In this document: in pieces, positions 7,079 to 13,048 of the stretch
How positions within the stretch are numbered: position 1 is the stretch's first letter
Layout of the letters: each line of letters begins with the position of its first letter
NCBI GenBank assembly: GCA_043767985.1
Contig: JAYVKZ010000431.1
Coordinates: 1-13,894, forward strand
Direction: 5' to 3'
Length of the DNA: 13,894 nucleotides
Source of the DNA: JAPOKJ01 sp043767985
GTDB lineage: Bacteria > Pseudomonadota > Gammaproteobacteria > Burkholderiales > Burkholderiaceae_E
The notes under the pieces: generated by a model
What the model was told of the DNA's origin: nothing
What the model saw: only the letters and a program-made list of their open reading frames with translations
Database searches by the model: none
Translations under genes and position numbers: made by a program

Positions 7079-8302
7079 TCATTCTGGCCGACTAGCGCGT
7101 TTGGCCGCTTTTGGTCGCTTGCCTACGGTGATGGGAATCACCATTTCCTTGCCGTCGCGCACAAACTTAAATTTGGCTTCCACGTCAGGCGCAAGCTGCG
7201 CAACGGTGTTCAGCATGCTTGAGGTATTAGTGACCGGCTTGCCATTCACGTCAACTAAGATGTCACCGATCTGAACCCCCGCTTTAGCGGCTGGGCCGTC
7301 TTTCATGACGCCTGCGATCACCGCGCCTTCTTTACGCGGCAGTTTAAAAGCTTCGGCGAGCTCTGGGGTTAAATCTTGCGGCTCGACGCCAATAAACCCT
7401 CGGGTGACTGCACCGGTTGCGATGAGCTGATCCATCACCTGCTTAGCGGTCGACACTGGGATTGCAAAGCCGATACCTAGCGAGCCACCGCTACGAGAAT
7501 AGATGGCGGTGTTGATGCCCAGTAAGCGACCCTCGCTATCGATCAAGGCACCACCGGAATTTCCGGGGTTGATCGCCGCATCGGTTTGAATAAAGTTCTC
7601 AAAGGTGTTGATGCCCAAGTGTGTGCGGCCCAAGGCGCTCACAATGCCCATGGTGACGGTTTGACCAATACCAAAGGGGTTGCCAATGGCCAGTACAACA
7701 TCGCCCACACGGGCAGATTCTATGGAGCCCAGGGTCATGACTGGGAGGTCCTTGAGTAAGGCTTCGCGGGTGGCGGGGTCCTTAGGTTCAAGCTTAAGGA
7801 CCGCCAAATCCGTTTCGGGATCGCTACCGACAATTTTTGCGGGGATCGATCGGCCGTCGGCCAGGGTCACCTCAATTTCGTCACCCCCATCGATGACGTG
7901 GTGATTGGTCAATACGAAACCTTCGCTGGAGACGATGACACCAGAACCCAGGCTCGCGGCTTGTTTCTTGTCTTCTGGCGCTTCATCGCCAAAAAAACGT
8001 TTGAAAAAAGGGTCGTTTAAAAGAGGATTGGTCTGACCTGCGCGCGTGCCAGCCTTGCTTGTATTGACGTTGACCACGGCCGGTGTCGCCCTCTGGGCGG
8101 CTTCACTGTAAGATCGTTGTGCGGCCGTTTTGCCGAGGGCCGGGGCGTTGATCAGGCCTAAGTTTGGTGTGCTGGTGCCGCTTACCGACGAGCCGGCGTA
8201 GCGCTTGGGCAACCACTCTGGCCGAAAACTCGCCAAGACAAACAAGACCGCCAAGATGAAGGTGATGGCCTGAGCAAACAATAACCAGAGTTTTTTAAGC
8301 AT
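7079..8302 (-). CDS. Membrane-anchored HtrA-family serine protease with one PDZ domain (DegS-like)
   Basis: A 407-residue periplasmic protease anchored by one N-terminal membrane segment (residues 5-25, no obvious cleavage site). The trypsin-like domain has the complete triad: His135 in LTNHHVI, Asp165 in ETDLAVLK and Ser249 in INPGNSGGAL. A single PDZ domain follows at about 300-395 (GFIGVEPQDL; GPAAKAGVQIGDILVDVNG). One anchor plus one PDZ is the DegS/AlgW layout, whereas DegP and DegQ have two PDZ domains and are soluble. DegS and AlgW cleave the anti-sigmaE factor upon envelope stress; the same role here is inference. A basic tail (KRPKAAKRASRPE) ends the protein. I start at the ATG complementary to 8300-8302; a TTG at 8329 would add nine residues ahead of the lysine-rich start MLKK and is less likely. 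Confidence 0.92.
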   Translation of the reverse strand: MLKKLWLLFAQAITFILAVLFVLASFRPEWLPKRYAGSSVSGTSTPNLGLINAPALGKTAAQRSYSEAAQRATPAVVNVNTSKAGTRAGQTNPLLNDPFFKRFFGDEAPEDKKQAASLGSGVIVSSEGFVLTNHHVIDGGDEIEVTLADGRSIPAKIVGSDPETDLAVLKLEPKDPATREALLKDLPVMTLGSIESARVGDVVLAIGNPFGIGQTVTMGIVSALGRTHLGINTFENFIQTDAAINPGNSGGALIDSEGRLLGINTAIYSRSGGSLGIGFAIPVSTAKQVMDQLIATGAVTRGFIGVEPQDLTPELAEAFKLPRKEGAVIAGVMKDGPAAKAGVQIGDILVDVNGKPVTNTSSMLNTVAQLAPDVEAKFKFVRDGKEMVIPITVGKRPKAAKRASRPE

Positions 8303-8318
8303 GATCCGAAAAACACAA

Positions 8319-9149
8319 ATGACGAACAAACAAACTGCACGAGCCTATACTACCCCTGCTCTTTCTAAACAAAGTCTCGAGGCAAAGGTCGCGCCCAAGT
8401 GGGTTGAGCGCCAAGCACTGCGCAAATGGTTCGACGATACCTTAAGTCCAGGGCATTTTAAGGACTATTGTCCTAATGGCCTCCAAATTCAAGGGGCAGC
8501 TCAGGTTAAGTTGATCGCTTGTGCAGTGACGGCCTCGCTCAAGGCCATCGAAGCGGCGGCAGAACTAGGGGCCCAGGCCCTCTTGGTGCATCACGGCTAT
8601 TTTTGGCGTGGCGAGGATCCTTGCTTGGTGGGGATCAAATACCAGCGCATTCAGTTGCTTTTGAAACACAACATCAATCTGTTTGCGTTTCATTTGCCGC
8701 TTGATGTTCATCCGACCTTGGGCAACAACGCGCAATTGGGCGCGCGCCTTGGGTGGACAACCGATGAGCGCTTTGGGGATCAGAACTTGATTTGTGCAAC
8801 GCGTCTCAACGCACCGATTAACGTGACAAGCTTCGCCAAAAATTTAAAGCGCCACCTTAAGCAGGCGCCACTCATGGTTGGGGATTTGACGCGCAAAGTA
8901 CAGCGCATCGCCTGGTGCACTGGCGGCGCACAAGACTCACTTCAAGAGGCGATTGATGCCGGCTGTGACGCTTTCGTGAGCGGTGAAATCAGTGAGAGAA
9001 CAACCCATTTGGCGCGCGAGGCAGGCGTTGTCTATGCTGCGGCGGGCCATCACGCCACTGAGAGGTTTGGTGTGCAGGCTTTGGCCAAAGCGGCTAGTGA
9101 GGCGCTCGACCTGTCGTGGTGCTTTGTGGATGACCCGAACCCTGTGTAG
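8319..9149 (+). CDS. Nif3/YbgI-family dinuclear metal-binding protein
   Basis: This 276-residue protein belongs to the NIF3 family, which forms toroidal hexamers with a two-metal site; its reaction is still uncertain, with GTP cyclohydrolase I type 2-like and hydrolase roles proposed. The expected metal ligands are all present: His91-His92 in LLVHHGYFW, Asp129 in HLPLDVHPTLGNNAQLG, and His244 and Glu248 in AAGHHATERFG. DYCPNGLQIQG (49-59) is the family N-terminal hallmark. In E. coli YbgI that block starts about 28 residues nearer the N-terminus, so this protein carries an unusual leader, or its start is misjudged. ATG 8301 (six residues longer) overlaps the opposing protease start; 8319 avoids this. 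Neither has a visible ribosome-binding site. It converges with mscL on a shared terminator. Confidence 0.9.
   Translation: MTNKQTARAYTTPALSKQSLEAKVAPKWVERQALRKWFDDTLSPGHFKDYCPNGLQIQGAAQVKLIACAVTASLKAIEAAAELGAQALLVHHGYFWRGEDPCLVGIKYQRIQLLLKHNINLFAFHLPLDVHPTLGNNAQLGARLGWTTDERFGDQNLICATRLNAPINVTSFAKNLKRHLKQAPLMVGDLTRKVQRIAWCTGGAQDSLQEAIDAGCDAFVSGEISERTTHLAREAGVVYAAAGHHATERFGVQALAKAASEALDLSWCFVDDPNPV
8346..8375. promoter_or_regulatory. Candidate promoter region for the HtrA-type gene, inside the Nif3 reading frame
   Basis: Read on the minus strand, TAGTAT (complement of 8347-8352) is a fair -10 box with a weak TTTGTT-like -35 upstream. It would give the protease gene a leader of about 38 bases. 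On the plus strand the same bases read TATACT (8346-8351), five of six matches to a -10, but that would place transcription start inside the Nif3 gene. By eye only. Confidence 0.3.
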
Positions 9150-9164
9150 GGCGGTGACATAAAA

Positions 9165-9193
9165 AAAGCGCCACGGAATGTCCGTAGCGCTTT
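9165..9193. terminator. Bidirectional rho-independent terminator between the Nif3 gene and mscL
   Basis: A near-perfect inverted repeat: AAAGCGC (9165-9171) and ACGGA (9173-9177), an ATG loop, then TCCGT (9181-9185) and GCGCTTT (9187-9193), with one mismatch (9172/9186). On the minus strand the stem is followed by seven Ts, a strong terminator for mscL. On the plus strand it is followed by TTTCCTT, a weaker one for the Nif3 gene. It lies 15 bases after the Nif3 gene stop and 15 before the end of mscL. Confidence 0.88.
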
Positions 9194-9208
9194 CCTTAGC
9201 TTTGATTC

Positions 9209-9646
9209 TTACTTCTTTGTCAAAGCGTCGCGAATTTCTTTTAGGTAAACCTCGCTTGGCGCTGGGGGCGCTGCAGCAGCGTCCAGGTTAAGGTTCCCTT
9301 TAGCCTTGGTATAGACGCGGATCAATTGGAAAATCACGAAAGCCAAAATCAAGAAATTGATCAGGATGGTTACAAAGTTACCCCAGCCCAACATATTCAC
9401 GCCAGCCTTCGACAAATCAGCATAAGAGGCCGGATTGCCTTTGAAGTCGGCCGGAATGGCGCCAAGCAACATAAACTTATTGGAAAAGTCGACGTTACCA
9501 AAGATTGCACCAATGATTGGCATGATGATATCTTTCACCAAAGAGTCAACAATCTTGCCGAAAGCTGCTCCGATTATCACACCGACTGCTAGGTCAACGA
9601 CATTGCCTTTGACCGCGAAATCGCGAAACTCTTGCATCATTCCCAT
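9209..9646 (-). CDS. mscL: Large-conductance mechanosensitive channel MscL
   Basis: A 145-residue inner-membrane channel that opens under membrane tension and releases solutes during hypo-osmotic shock; it works as a homopentamer. The N-terminal amphipathic helix (MMQEFRDFAVKGN) leads into the pore-lining first membrane segment VVDLAVGVIIGAAFGKIVDS (16-35), almost identical to well-studied MscL proteins. A periplasmic loop (52-85) precedes the second segment (88-109). The protein ends with a cytoplasmic linker rich in Ala and Pro and a charged helix, SEVYLKEIRDALTKK. The start is supported by GAGAGGA seven bases upstream (complement of 9654-9660). It is monocistronic: its own promoter and leader hairpin lie at 9678-9744 and its own terminator at 9165-9193. 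Confidence 0.97.
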   Translation of the reverse strand: MGMMQEFRDFAVKGNVVDLAVGVIIGAAFGKIVDSLVKDIIMPIIGAIFGNVDFSNKFMLLGAIPADFKGNPASYADLSKAGVNMLGWGNFVTILINFLILAFVIFQLIRVYTKAKGNLNLDAAAAPPAPSEVYLKEIRDALTKK

Positions 9647-9677
9647 TTTGTAATCCTCTCTAGATTTAGTTTAATGT

Positions 9678-9706
9678 CCTCGGTCAATTAATGTGACCCG
9701 CCGAGG
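9678..9706 (-). other. Stem-loop in the mscL 5' leader
   Basis: GGTCA (9682-9686) pairs with TGACC (9694-9698) around a 7-base loop. The outer CCTC (9678-9681) pairs with GAGG (9703-9706), leaving a 4-base bulge. In the mscL transcript this would form near the 5' end, about 18 bases upstream of the ribosome-binding site. It may stabilise the mRNA or be a regulator site; function unknown. Confidence 0.5.
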
Positions 9707-9716
9707 TGCGCCGATA

Positions 9717-9744
9717 AAGATAGCACTTGCACTTCGAACGTGAA
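9717..9744 (-). promoter_or_regulatory. Candidate mscL promoter with extended -10
   Basis: On the minus strand, TTCACG (complement of 9739-9744) and TATCTT (complement of 9717-9722) are separated by 16 bases. A TGC directly precedes the -10, giving an extended -10 element. Start of transcription would be near 9710, leaving a leader of about 65 bases. Confidence 0.5.
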
Positions 9745-9838
9745 AGCCTTTACGTGGTTTTTTAGGCTCTTGGATCGATATTTAACAATTGAGTGTCTAG
9801 TAAAGTCCGGCGCTATTGGGAGGCTTTGTGGCTCTTTT

Positions 9839-9866
9839 TTCATACCGCGCCGCAATACGCTAAAAT
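9839..9866 (+). promoter_or_regulatory. Candidate petABC promoter
   Basis: TTCATA (9839-9844) and TAAAAT (9861-9866, five of six) with a 16-base spacer. The start would be near 9873, giving a leader of about 85 bases that contains the palindromes at 9892-9925. Confidence 0.45.
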
Positions 9867-9891
9867 AGCGGGTTAGTTAGAACAATTCCGC

Positions 9892-9925
9892 CGAAATTTC
9901 GCAGGTTTCTTGCGAAAGCTTTCGC
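9892..9925 (+). repeat. Two adjacent palindromes sharing an arm sequence in the pet leader
   Basis: CGAAATTTCG (9892-9901) is a perfect 10-base palindrome and GCGAAAGCTTTCGC (9912-9925) a perfect 14-base palindrome. TTTCGC (9897-9902) between them is also complementary to GCGAAA (9912-9917), so RNA could fold in alternative ways. As DNA they could be dimer-binding operator sites downstream of the promoter. Confidence 0.7.
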
Positions 9926-9956
9926 GCCAGTCCATTCATCCCATTCTTTTTGAAGC

Positions 9957-10559
9957 ATGAGTAACGTTAGTAAACCCATGGATTCCTCCCGCCGCACCGC
10001 GCTCGGCCTCACCTGTGCGGCAGGTGCCGTTGGTGGCGCCGCCGTGGTCATTCCCTTTGTGAGCACCTTCGCCCCGTCCGAGAAGGCGAAAGCCGCCGGC
10101 GCCCCGGTCGAAGTGGATATCTCTGCCATGAACCCAGGCGAGCTTAAGCGCGTTGAATGGCGTGGCAAGCCGGTGTGGGTGGTGCGTCGCACCAAAGAAA
10201 TGTTGGATACGCTGGCTAAAACCGATTCCCAGTTGGCGGACCCCAAGTCGGCACGTACGGCCTTCCCAACACCGGATTACGCCAAGAACGCAACGCGCTC
10301 CATCAAACCTGAGTATCTGGTCGTCGTTGGTATTTGCTCCCATTTGGGCTGCTCCCCGTCCGATAAATTCGCGCCTGGCAGCCAACCTTCCTTGCCGGAT
10401 GATTGGCAGGGCGGTTTCCTGTGCCCTTGCCATGGCTCGACCTTCGATCTTGCAGGTCGCGTGTTCAAGAACAAACCGGCTCCAGACAATCTGGAAGTGC
10501 CCCCCCACATGTACCTCAGCGACTCACGTTTGCTGATTGGAGAAGATAAGAAAGCTTAA
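9957..10559 (+). CDS. petA: Ubiquinol-cytochrome c reductase iron-sulfur subunit (Rieske protein)
   Basis: The Rieske subunit of the cytochrome bc1 complex, 200 residues, which takes the first electron from ubiquinol at the Qo site and passes it to cytochrome c1. A twin-arginine motif, SSRRTALGL (10-18), precedes the single membrane anchor (about 19-38), as usual for this Tat-translocated protein. The 2Fe-2S ligands are Cys127 and His129 in CSHLGC and Cys156 and His159 in CPCHGS; Cys132 and Cys158 are placed to form the conserved disulfide. The residue equivalent to the conserved Tyr two after that Ser is Phe163. The C-terminal half (AGRVFKNKPAPDNLEVPP) matches the betaproteobacterial type. 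Start 9957 lacks a strong ribosome-binding site; ATG 9978 is possible but would leave only two residues ahead of the Tat motif. First gene of petABC. Confidence 0.97.
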   Translation: MSNVSKPMDSSRRTALGLTCAAGAVGGAAVVIPFVSTFAPSEKAKAAGAPVEVDISAMNPGELKRVEWRGKPVWVVRRTKEMLDTLAKTDSQLADPKSARTAFPTPDYAKNATRSIKPEYLVVVGICSHLGCSPSDKFAPGSQPSLPDDWQGGFLCPCHGSTFDLAGRVFKNKPAPDNLEVPPHMYLSDSRLLIGEDKKA

Positions 10560-10565
10560 AGGCCT

Positions 10566-10582
10566 GTGCCCGCTCCGGGCAT
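10566..10582 (+). other. Intercistronic hairpin between petA and petB
   Basis: TGCCCG (10567-10572) and CGGGCA (10576-10581) pair around a CTC loop, with a possible outer G-U pair. There is no T-run, so it is more likely an mRNA-processing or stability element within the pet operon than a terminator. The petB ribosome-binding site (GAGG, 10631-10634) follows about 50 bases later. Confidence 0.55.
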
Positions 10583-10644
10583 TCGCTTATCCGGCATTCT
10601 TAAATCTTCTTATCACGCACTAAAAATTTTGAGGCATTACTCAC

Positions 10645-12024
10645 ATGGCTGAGAAACAAGTAGACACTACAGGCCTGCTCGGTTGGGTTGACCAACGCTT
10701 TCCTGCGACTAAGCTCTGGAAAGAGCATCTGTCCGAATACTACGCACCAAAAAATTTCAATTTCTGGTACTTCTTCGGCTCGCTCGCCATGGTGGTATTG
10801 GTCATTCAAATCCTTACTGGCATTTTCCTGGTGATGCATTACAAGCCGGATGCAGCATCGGCTTTTGCATCGGTTGAGTACATCATGCGTGACGTGCCCT
10901 GGGGCTGGCTCATTCGTTATATGCATTCCACCGGTGCATCCGCCTTCTTTGTGGTGGTCTACCTCCATATGTTCCGTGGCCTGATGTATGGCTCCTATCG
11001 CAAGCCTCGTGAGTTGATCTGGATCTTCGGTTGTATGATTTTCCTGTGTCTCATGGGTGAAGCTTTCTTTGGTTACTTGTTGCCTTGGGGGCAAATGTCC
11101 TATTGGGGCGCTCAGGTGATCGTGAACCTGTTTGCGGCGATTCCCTTTATTGGTCCCGAGCTCTCCATCTGGATTCGCGGTGACTATGTGGTCGGCGATG
11201 CAACACTGAATCGCTTCTTCTCGTTCCACGTGATCGCGATTCCTTTCGTACTGGTCGGTTTGGTAGCGGCCCACATCATTGCTTTGCATGAAGTGGGTTC
11301 CAACAATCCTGATGGTATTGAGATCAATGCTAACAAAGACAAAGATGGCAAGCCATTGGATGGCATTCCTTTCCATCCTTACTACACCGTGCATGACATT
11401 TTTGGCGTTGCTGTGTTCCTCGTGTTCTTCTCTCTCATCGTGTTTTTCGCACCTGAGATGGGCGGCTACTTCTTGGAGTACAACAACTTTATTCCGGCCG
11501 ATCCTTTGAAAACGCCTTCGCACATTGCGCCGGTTTGGTATTTCACACCGTTTTATTCGATCTTACGGGCGATTACGTCTGAGTTCATTATCGTGCTCGC
11601 GGTTGTATTGCTTTTGTTCCTAGGCCTGATTTGGATGACCTCCAAGAGCGGCCTGAGCAAGGTGATCGCTACCTTGGCAATTGGCGCCATGGTCATTGGC
11701 TTCTTCCTGTTTGATGCCAAGGTTTGGGGTGTCGTTGCAATGGGTGCCTCCACCCTGATCTTCTTCGCACTGCCTTGGATTGATCACAGCCCAGTTCGCT
11801 CAATTCGTTATCGCCCCGATTGGCATAAATATGTTTACGGCCTGTTCGTGGTCGCCTTTGTGGTCTTGGGTTATTTCGGTGTACAACCTCCTTCCGCTTT
11901 TGGCGAGCGCTTGTCGCAGATCCTCACCATTGTTTACTTCGGCTTCTTTCTCCTGATGCCTTGGTGGAGCAAGATGGGTACGTTTAAAACCCCGCCTGAC
12001 CGCGTGACCTTCGCTGCTCATTAA
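10645..12024 (+). CDS. petB: Cytochrome b subunit of the bc1 complex
   Basis: The central membrane subunit (459 residues) that binds hemes bL and bH and forms both quinone sites. The protein is a full-length fused cytochrome b: an N-terminal four-helix heme domain plus C-terminal helices, ending with three or four extra hydrophobic segments. Heme ligands are His94 and His108 in helix B (RYMHSTGASAFF; YLHMFRG) and His195 and His210 in helix D (FFSFHVIAIP; AAHIIALHEVGSNNPDG). The helix D pair is 15 apart, one more than in mitochondrial and alphaproteobacterial proteins. The Qo motif reads PVWY (296-299) instead of PEWY. LLPWGQMSYWGAQV (145-158) is another strong signature. It lies 85 bases after petA with GAGG 10 bases before the ATG, and 23 bases before petC. 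Confidence 0.97.
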   Translation: MAEKQVDTTGLLGWVDQRFPATKLWKEHLSEYYAPKNFNFWYFFGSLAMVVLVIQILTGIFLVMHYKPDAASAFASVEYIMRDVPWGWLIRYMHSTGASAFFVVVYLHMFRGLMYGSYRKPRELIWIFGCMIFLCLMGEAFFGYLLPWGQMSYWGAQVIVNLFAAIPFIGPELSIWIRGDYVVGDATLNRFFSFHVIAIPFVLVGLVAAHIIALHEVGSNNPDGIEINANKDKDGKPLDGIPFHPYYTVHDIFGVAVFLVFFSLIVFFAPEMGGYFLEYNNFIPADPLKTPSHIAPVWYFTPFYSILRAITSEFIIVLAVVLLLFLGLIWMTSKSGLSKVIATLAIGAMVIGFFLFDAKVWGVVAMGASTLIFFALPWIDHSPVRSIRYRPDWHKYVYGLFVVAFVVLGYFGVQPPSAFGERLSQILTIVYFGFFLLMPWWSKMGTFKTPPDRVTFAAH

Positions 12025-12047
12025 TCGCCACTGCCCTGATAAGAACC

Positions 12048-12923
12048 ATGAAAGCACTGAAACAATTCTTCCTCGGCCTGACCCTGAGCATTCCTCTGGC
12101 GCTCGCCTCTACAGCAGCGCTGGCGAATGAGGCGGGTTACCCCCTAGATCACTTCCCAGAGCAAAAGCTTACCGATAACGCGGCACTGCAAAATGGTGCC
12201 AAGATTTTTGTGAACTATTGCTTGAACTGCCATGCGGCAGCGTCTATGCGCTATAACCGCCTGACCGATCTTGGGCTTACAGAAGATCAGATCAAGAAAA
12301 ATCTGCTCTTCACGGGTAATAAAGTAGGTGATCCGATGAGCACCTCTTTACGCCCTGCTGATGCCAAAGAATGGTTCGGTGCGCTGCCTCCTGATCTTTC
12401 TGTGATTGCGCGCGCTCGTGCGTCTGGCGCAGGCTCTGGTCCCGATTGGCTCTACACCTACCTGCGCGCCTATTACCGCGATGGTAGCCGCGCGACCGGT
12501 TGGAACAATGCGGTGTTTCCAAACGTCGGTATGCCCAATGTGTTGTGGCAATTGCAGGGCTCTCGTGGCGCAGAGCAAATTGATGTCAAAGAAGTAAAAG
12601 ATGAGAAGGGTGGCAAGAGCAAGTTTATGCGCACCACCGTCAACTTTACGACCGATGGCACCCGTACTGAGAAAGTCGAAGAGATTAAAGAGGGCCATCC
12701 CCACGCTAGCTCAGAAATCACCCTGGGTAAGGCCGAAGGTGGTTTACGCAACCAAAGCGGGTACGACTCTGACATCGCCGATCTCGTGGCCTACATGACC
12801 TATATGGCTGACCCAAGCGCTAAAGAGCGTTCACGTCTTGGCGTCTGGGTACTTTTGTTTTTGATGATCTTCACGTTCCTCGCTTGGAACTTGAACCGTA
12901 ATTATTGGAAAGATATTAAGTAA
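12048..12923 (+). CDS. petC: Cytochrome c1 of the bc1 complex
   Basis: The membrane-anchored c-type cytochrome (291 residues) that receives electrons from the Rieske protein and reduces soluble cytochrome c. A cleavable signal peptide is visible (hydrophobic 7-24, cut after ALA at 26). Heme attaches at CLNCH (Cys58, Cys61, His62); Met162 in FPNVGMPNVLW is the likely sixth ligand. PPDLSVIARAR (114-124) and DWLYTYLRAYY are family blocks. A single C-terminal anchor (about 264-280) is followed by a short basic tail. Residues 178-232 form a highly charged, Lys/Glu-rich, hydrophilic segment. The ribosome-binding site is weak. Last gene of petABC, followed by a stem-loop at 12939-12965. Confidence 0.97.
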   Translation: MKALKQFFLGLTLSIPLALASTAALANEAGYPLDHFPEQKLTDNAALQNGAKIFVNYCLNCHAAASMRYNRLTDLGLTEDQIKKNLLFTGNKVGDPMSTSLRPADAKEWFGALPPDLSVIARARASGAGSGPDWLYTYLRAYYRDGSRATGWNNAVFPNVGMPNVLWQLQGSRGAEQIDVKEVKDEKGGKSKFMRTTVNFTTDGTRTEKVEEIKEGHPHASSEITLGKAEGGLRNQSGYDSDIADLVAYMTYMADPSAKERSRLGVWVLLFLMIFTFLAWNLNRNYWKDIK

Positions 12924-12938
12924 CTTTCACCGGTTAAC

Positions 12939-12965
12939 GCAAGGTCGCCACTCTGGCGCCCTTGC
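12939..12965 (+). terminator. Stem-loop terminator after petABC
   Basis: GCAAGGTCGCCA (12939-12950) pairs with TGGCGCCCTTGC (12954-12965), 12 positions with one mismatch, around a CTC triloop, starting 15 bases after the petC stop. It is stable but not followed by a T-run (TCGATCAG), so termination may be partial, leaving read-through into sspAB possible. Confidence 0.6.
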
Positions 12966-12992
12966 TCGATCAGTGTCGCGCGTTTATCTTTC

Positions 12993-13023
12993 TACAATCA
13001 AGGCCTGGGACTCCCTAGGCCTT
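12993..13023 (+). promoter_or_regulatory. Candidate sspA promoter -10 with adjoining inverted repeat
   Basis: TACAAT (12993-12998) is a five-of-six -10 box without a clear -35. Directly after it, AAGGCCTGGG (13000-13009) can pair with CCC (13013-13015) and AGGCCTT (13017-13023), one T bulged, around an ACT loop. The inverted repeat straddles the expected transcription start, so it could be an operator, or a hairpin in transcripts reading through from petC. The sspA ribosome-binding site (GGAG, 13037-13040) follows. Confidence 0.45.
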
Positions 13024-13048
13024 TGACTTCGCTTTCGGAGTTCCCGCT

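Larger units (their letters stand above)
9647..9956. other. Divergent mscL / petABC regulatory region
   Basis: These 310 bases hold no convincing gene. From the left come the mscL ribosome-binding site (9654-9660), a leader stem-loop (9678-9706) and promoter (9717-9744). A tandem GCACTT pair (9723-9734) lies inside the mscL promoter spacer. An AT-rich stretch of about 90 bases has nothing I can name. A candidate petA promoter (9839-9866) and two palindromes (9892-9925) complete the region. Confidence 0.7.

Noticed and set aside
7060..7100. Possible terminator between tctA and the protease gene
   Set aside because: There is a run of seven A (seven T on the minus strand) after the protease stop, but only a 4-bp GGCC stem precedes it, with a poor spacing; not convincing.
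9957..10510. Open minus-strand frames opposite petA
   Set aside because: They are shadows of the Rieske gene; no homology or ribosome-binding site is recognised.
10600..11523. A 307-codon open frame on the minus strand, opposite petB
   Set aside because: It is antisense to the strongly conserved cytochrome b gene; its translation is rich in His, Asn and charged residues with no recognisable domain. It reflects the codon bias of petB.
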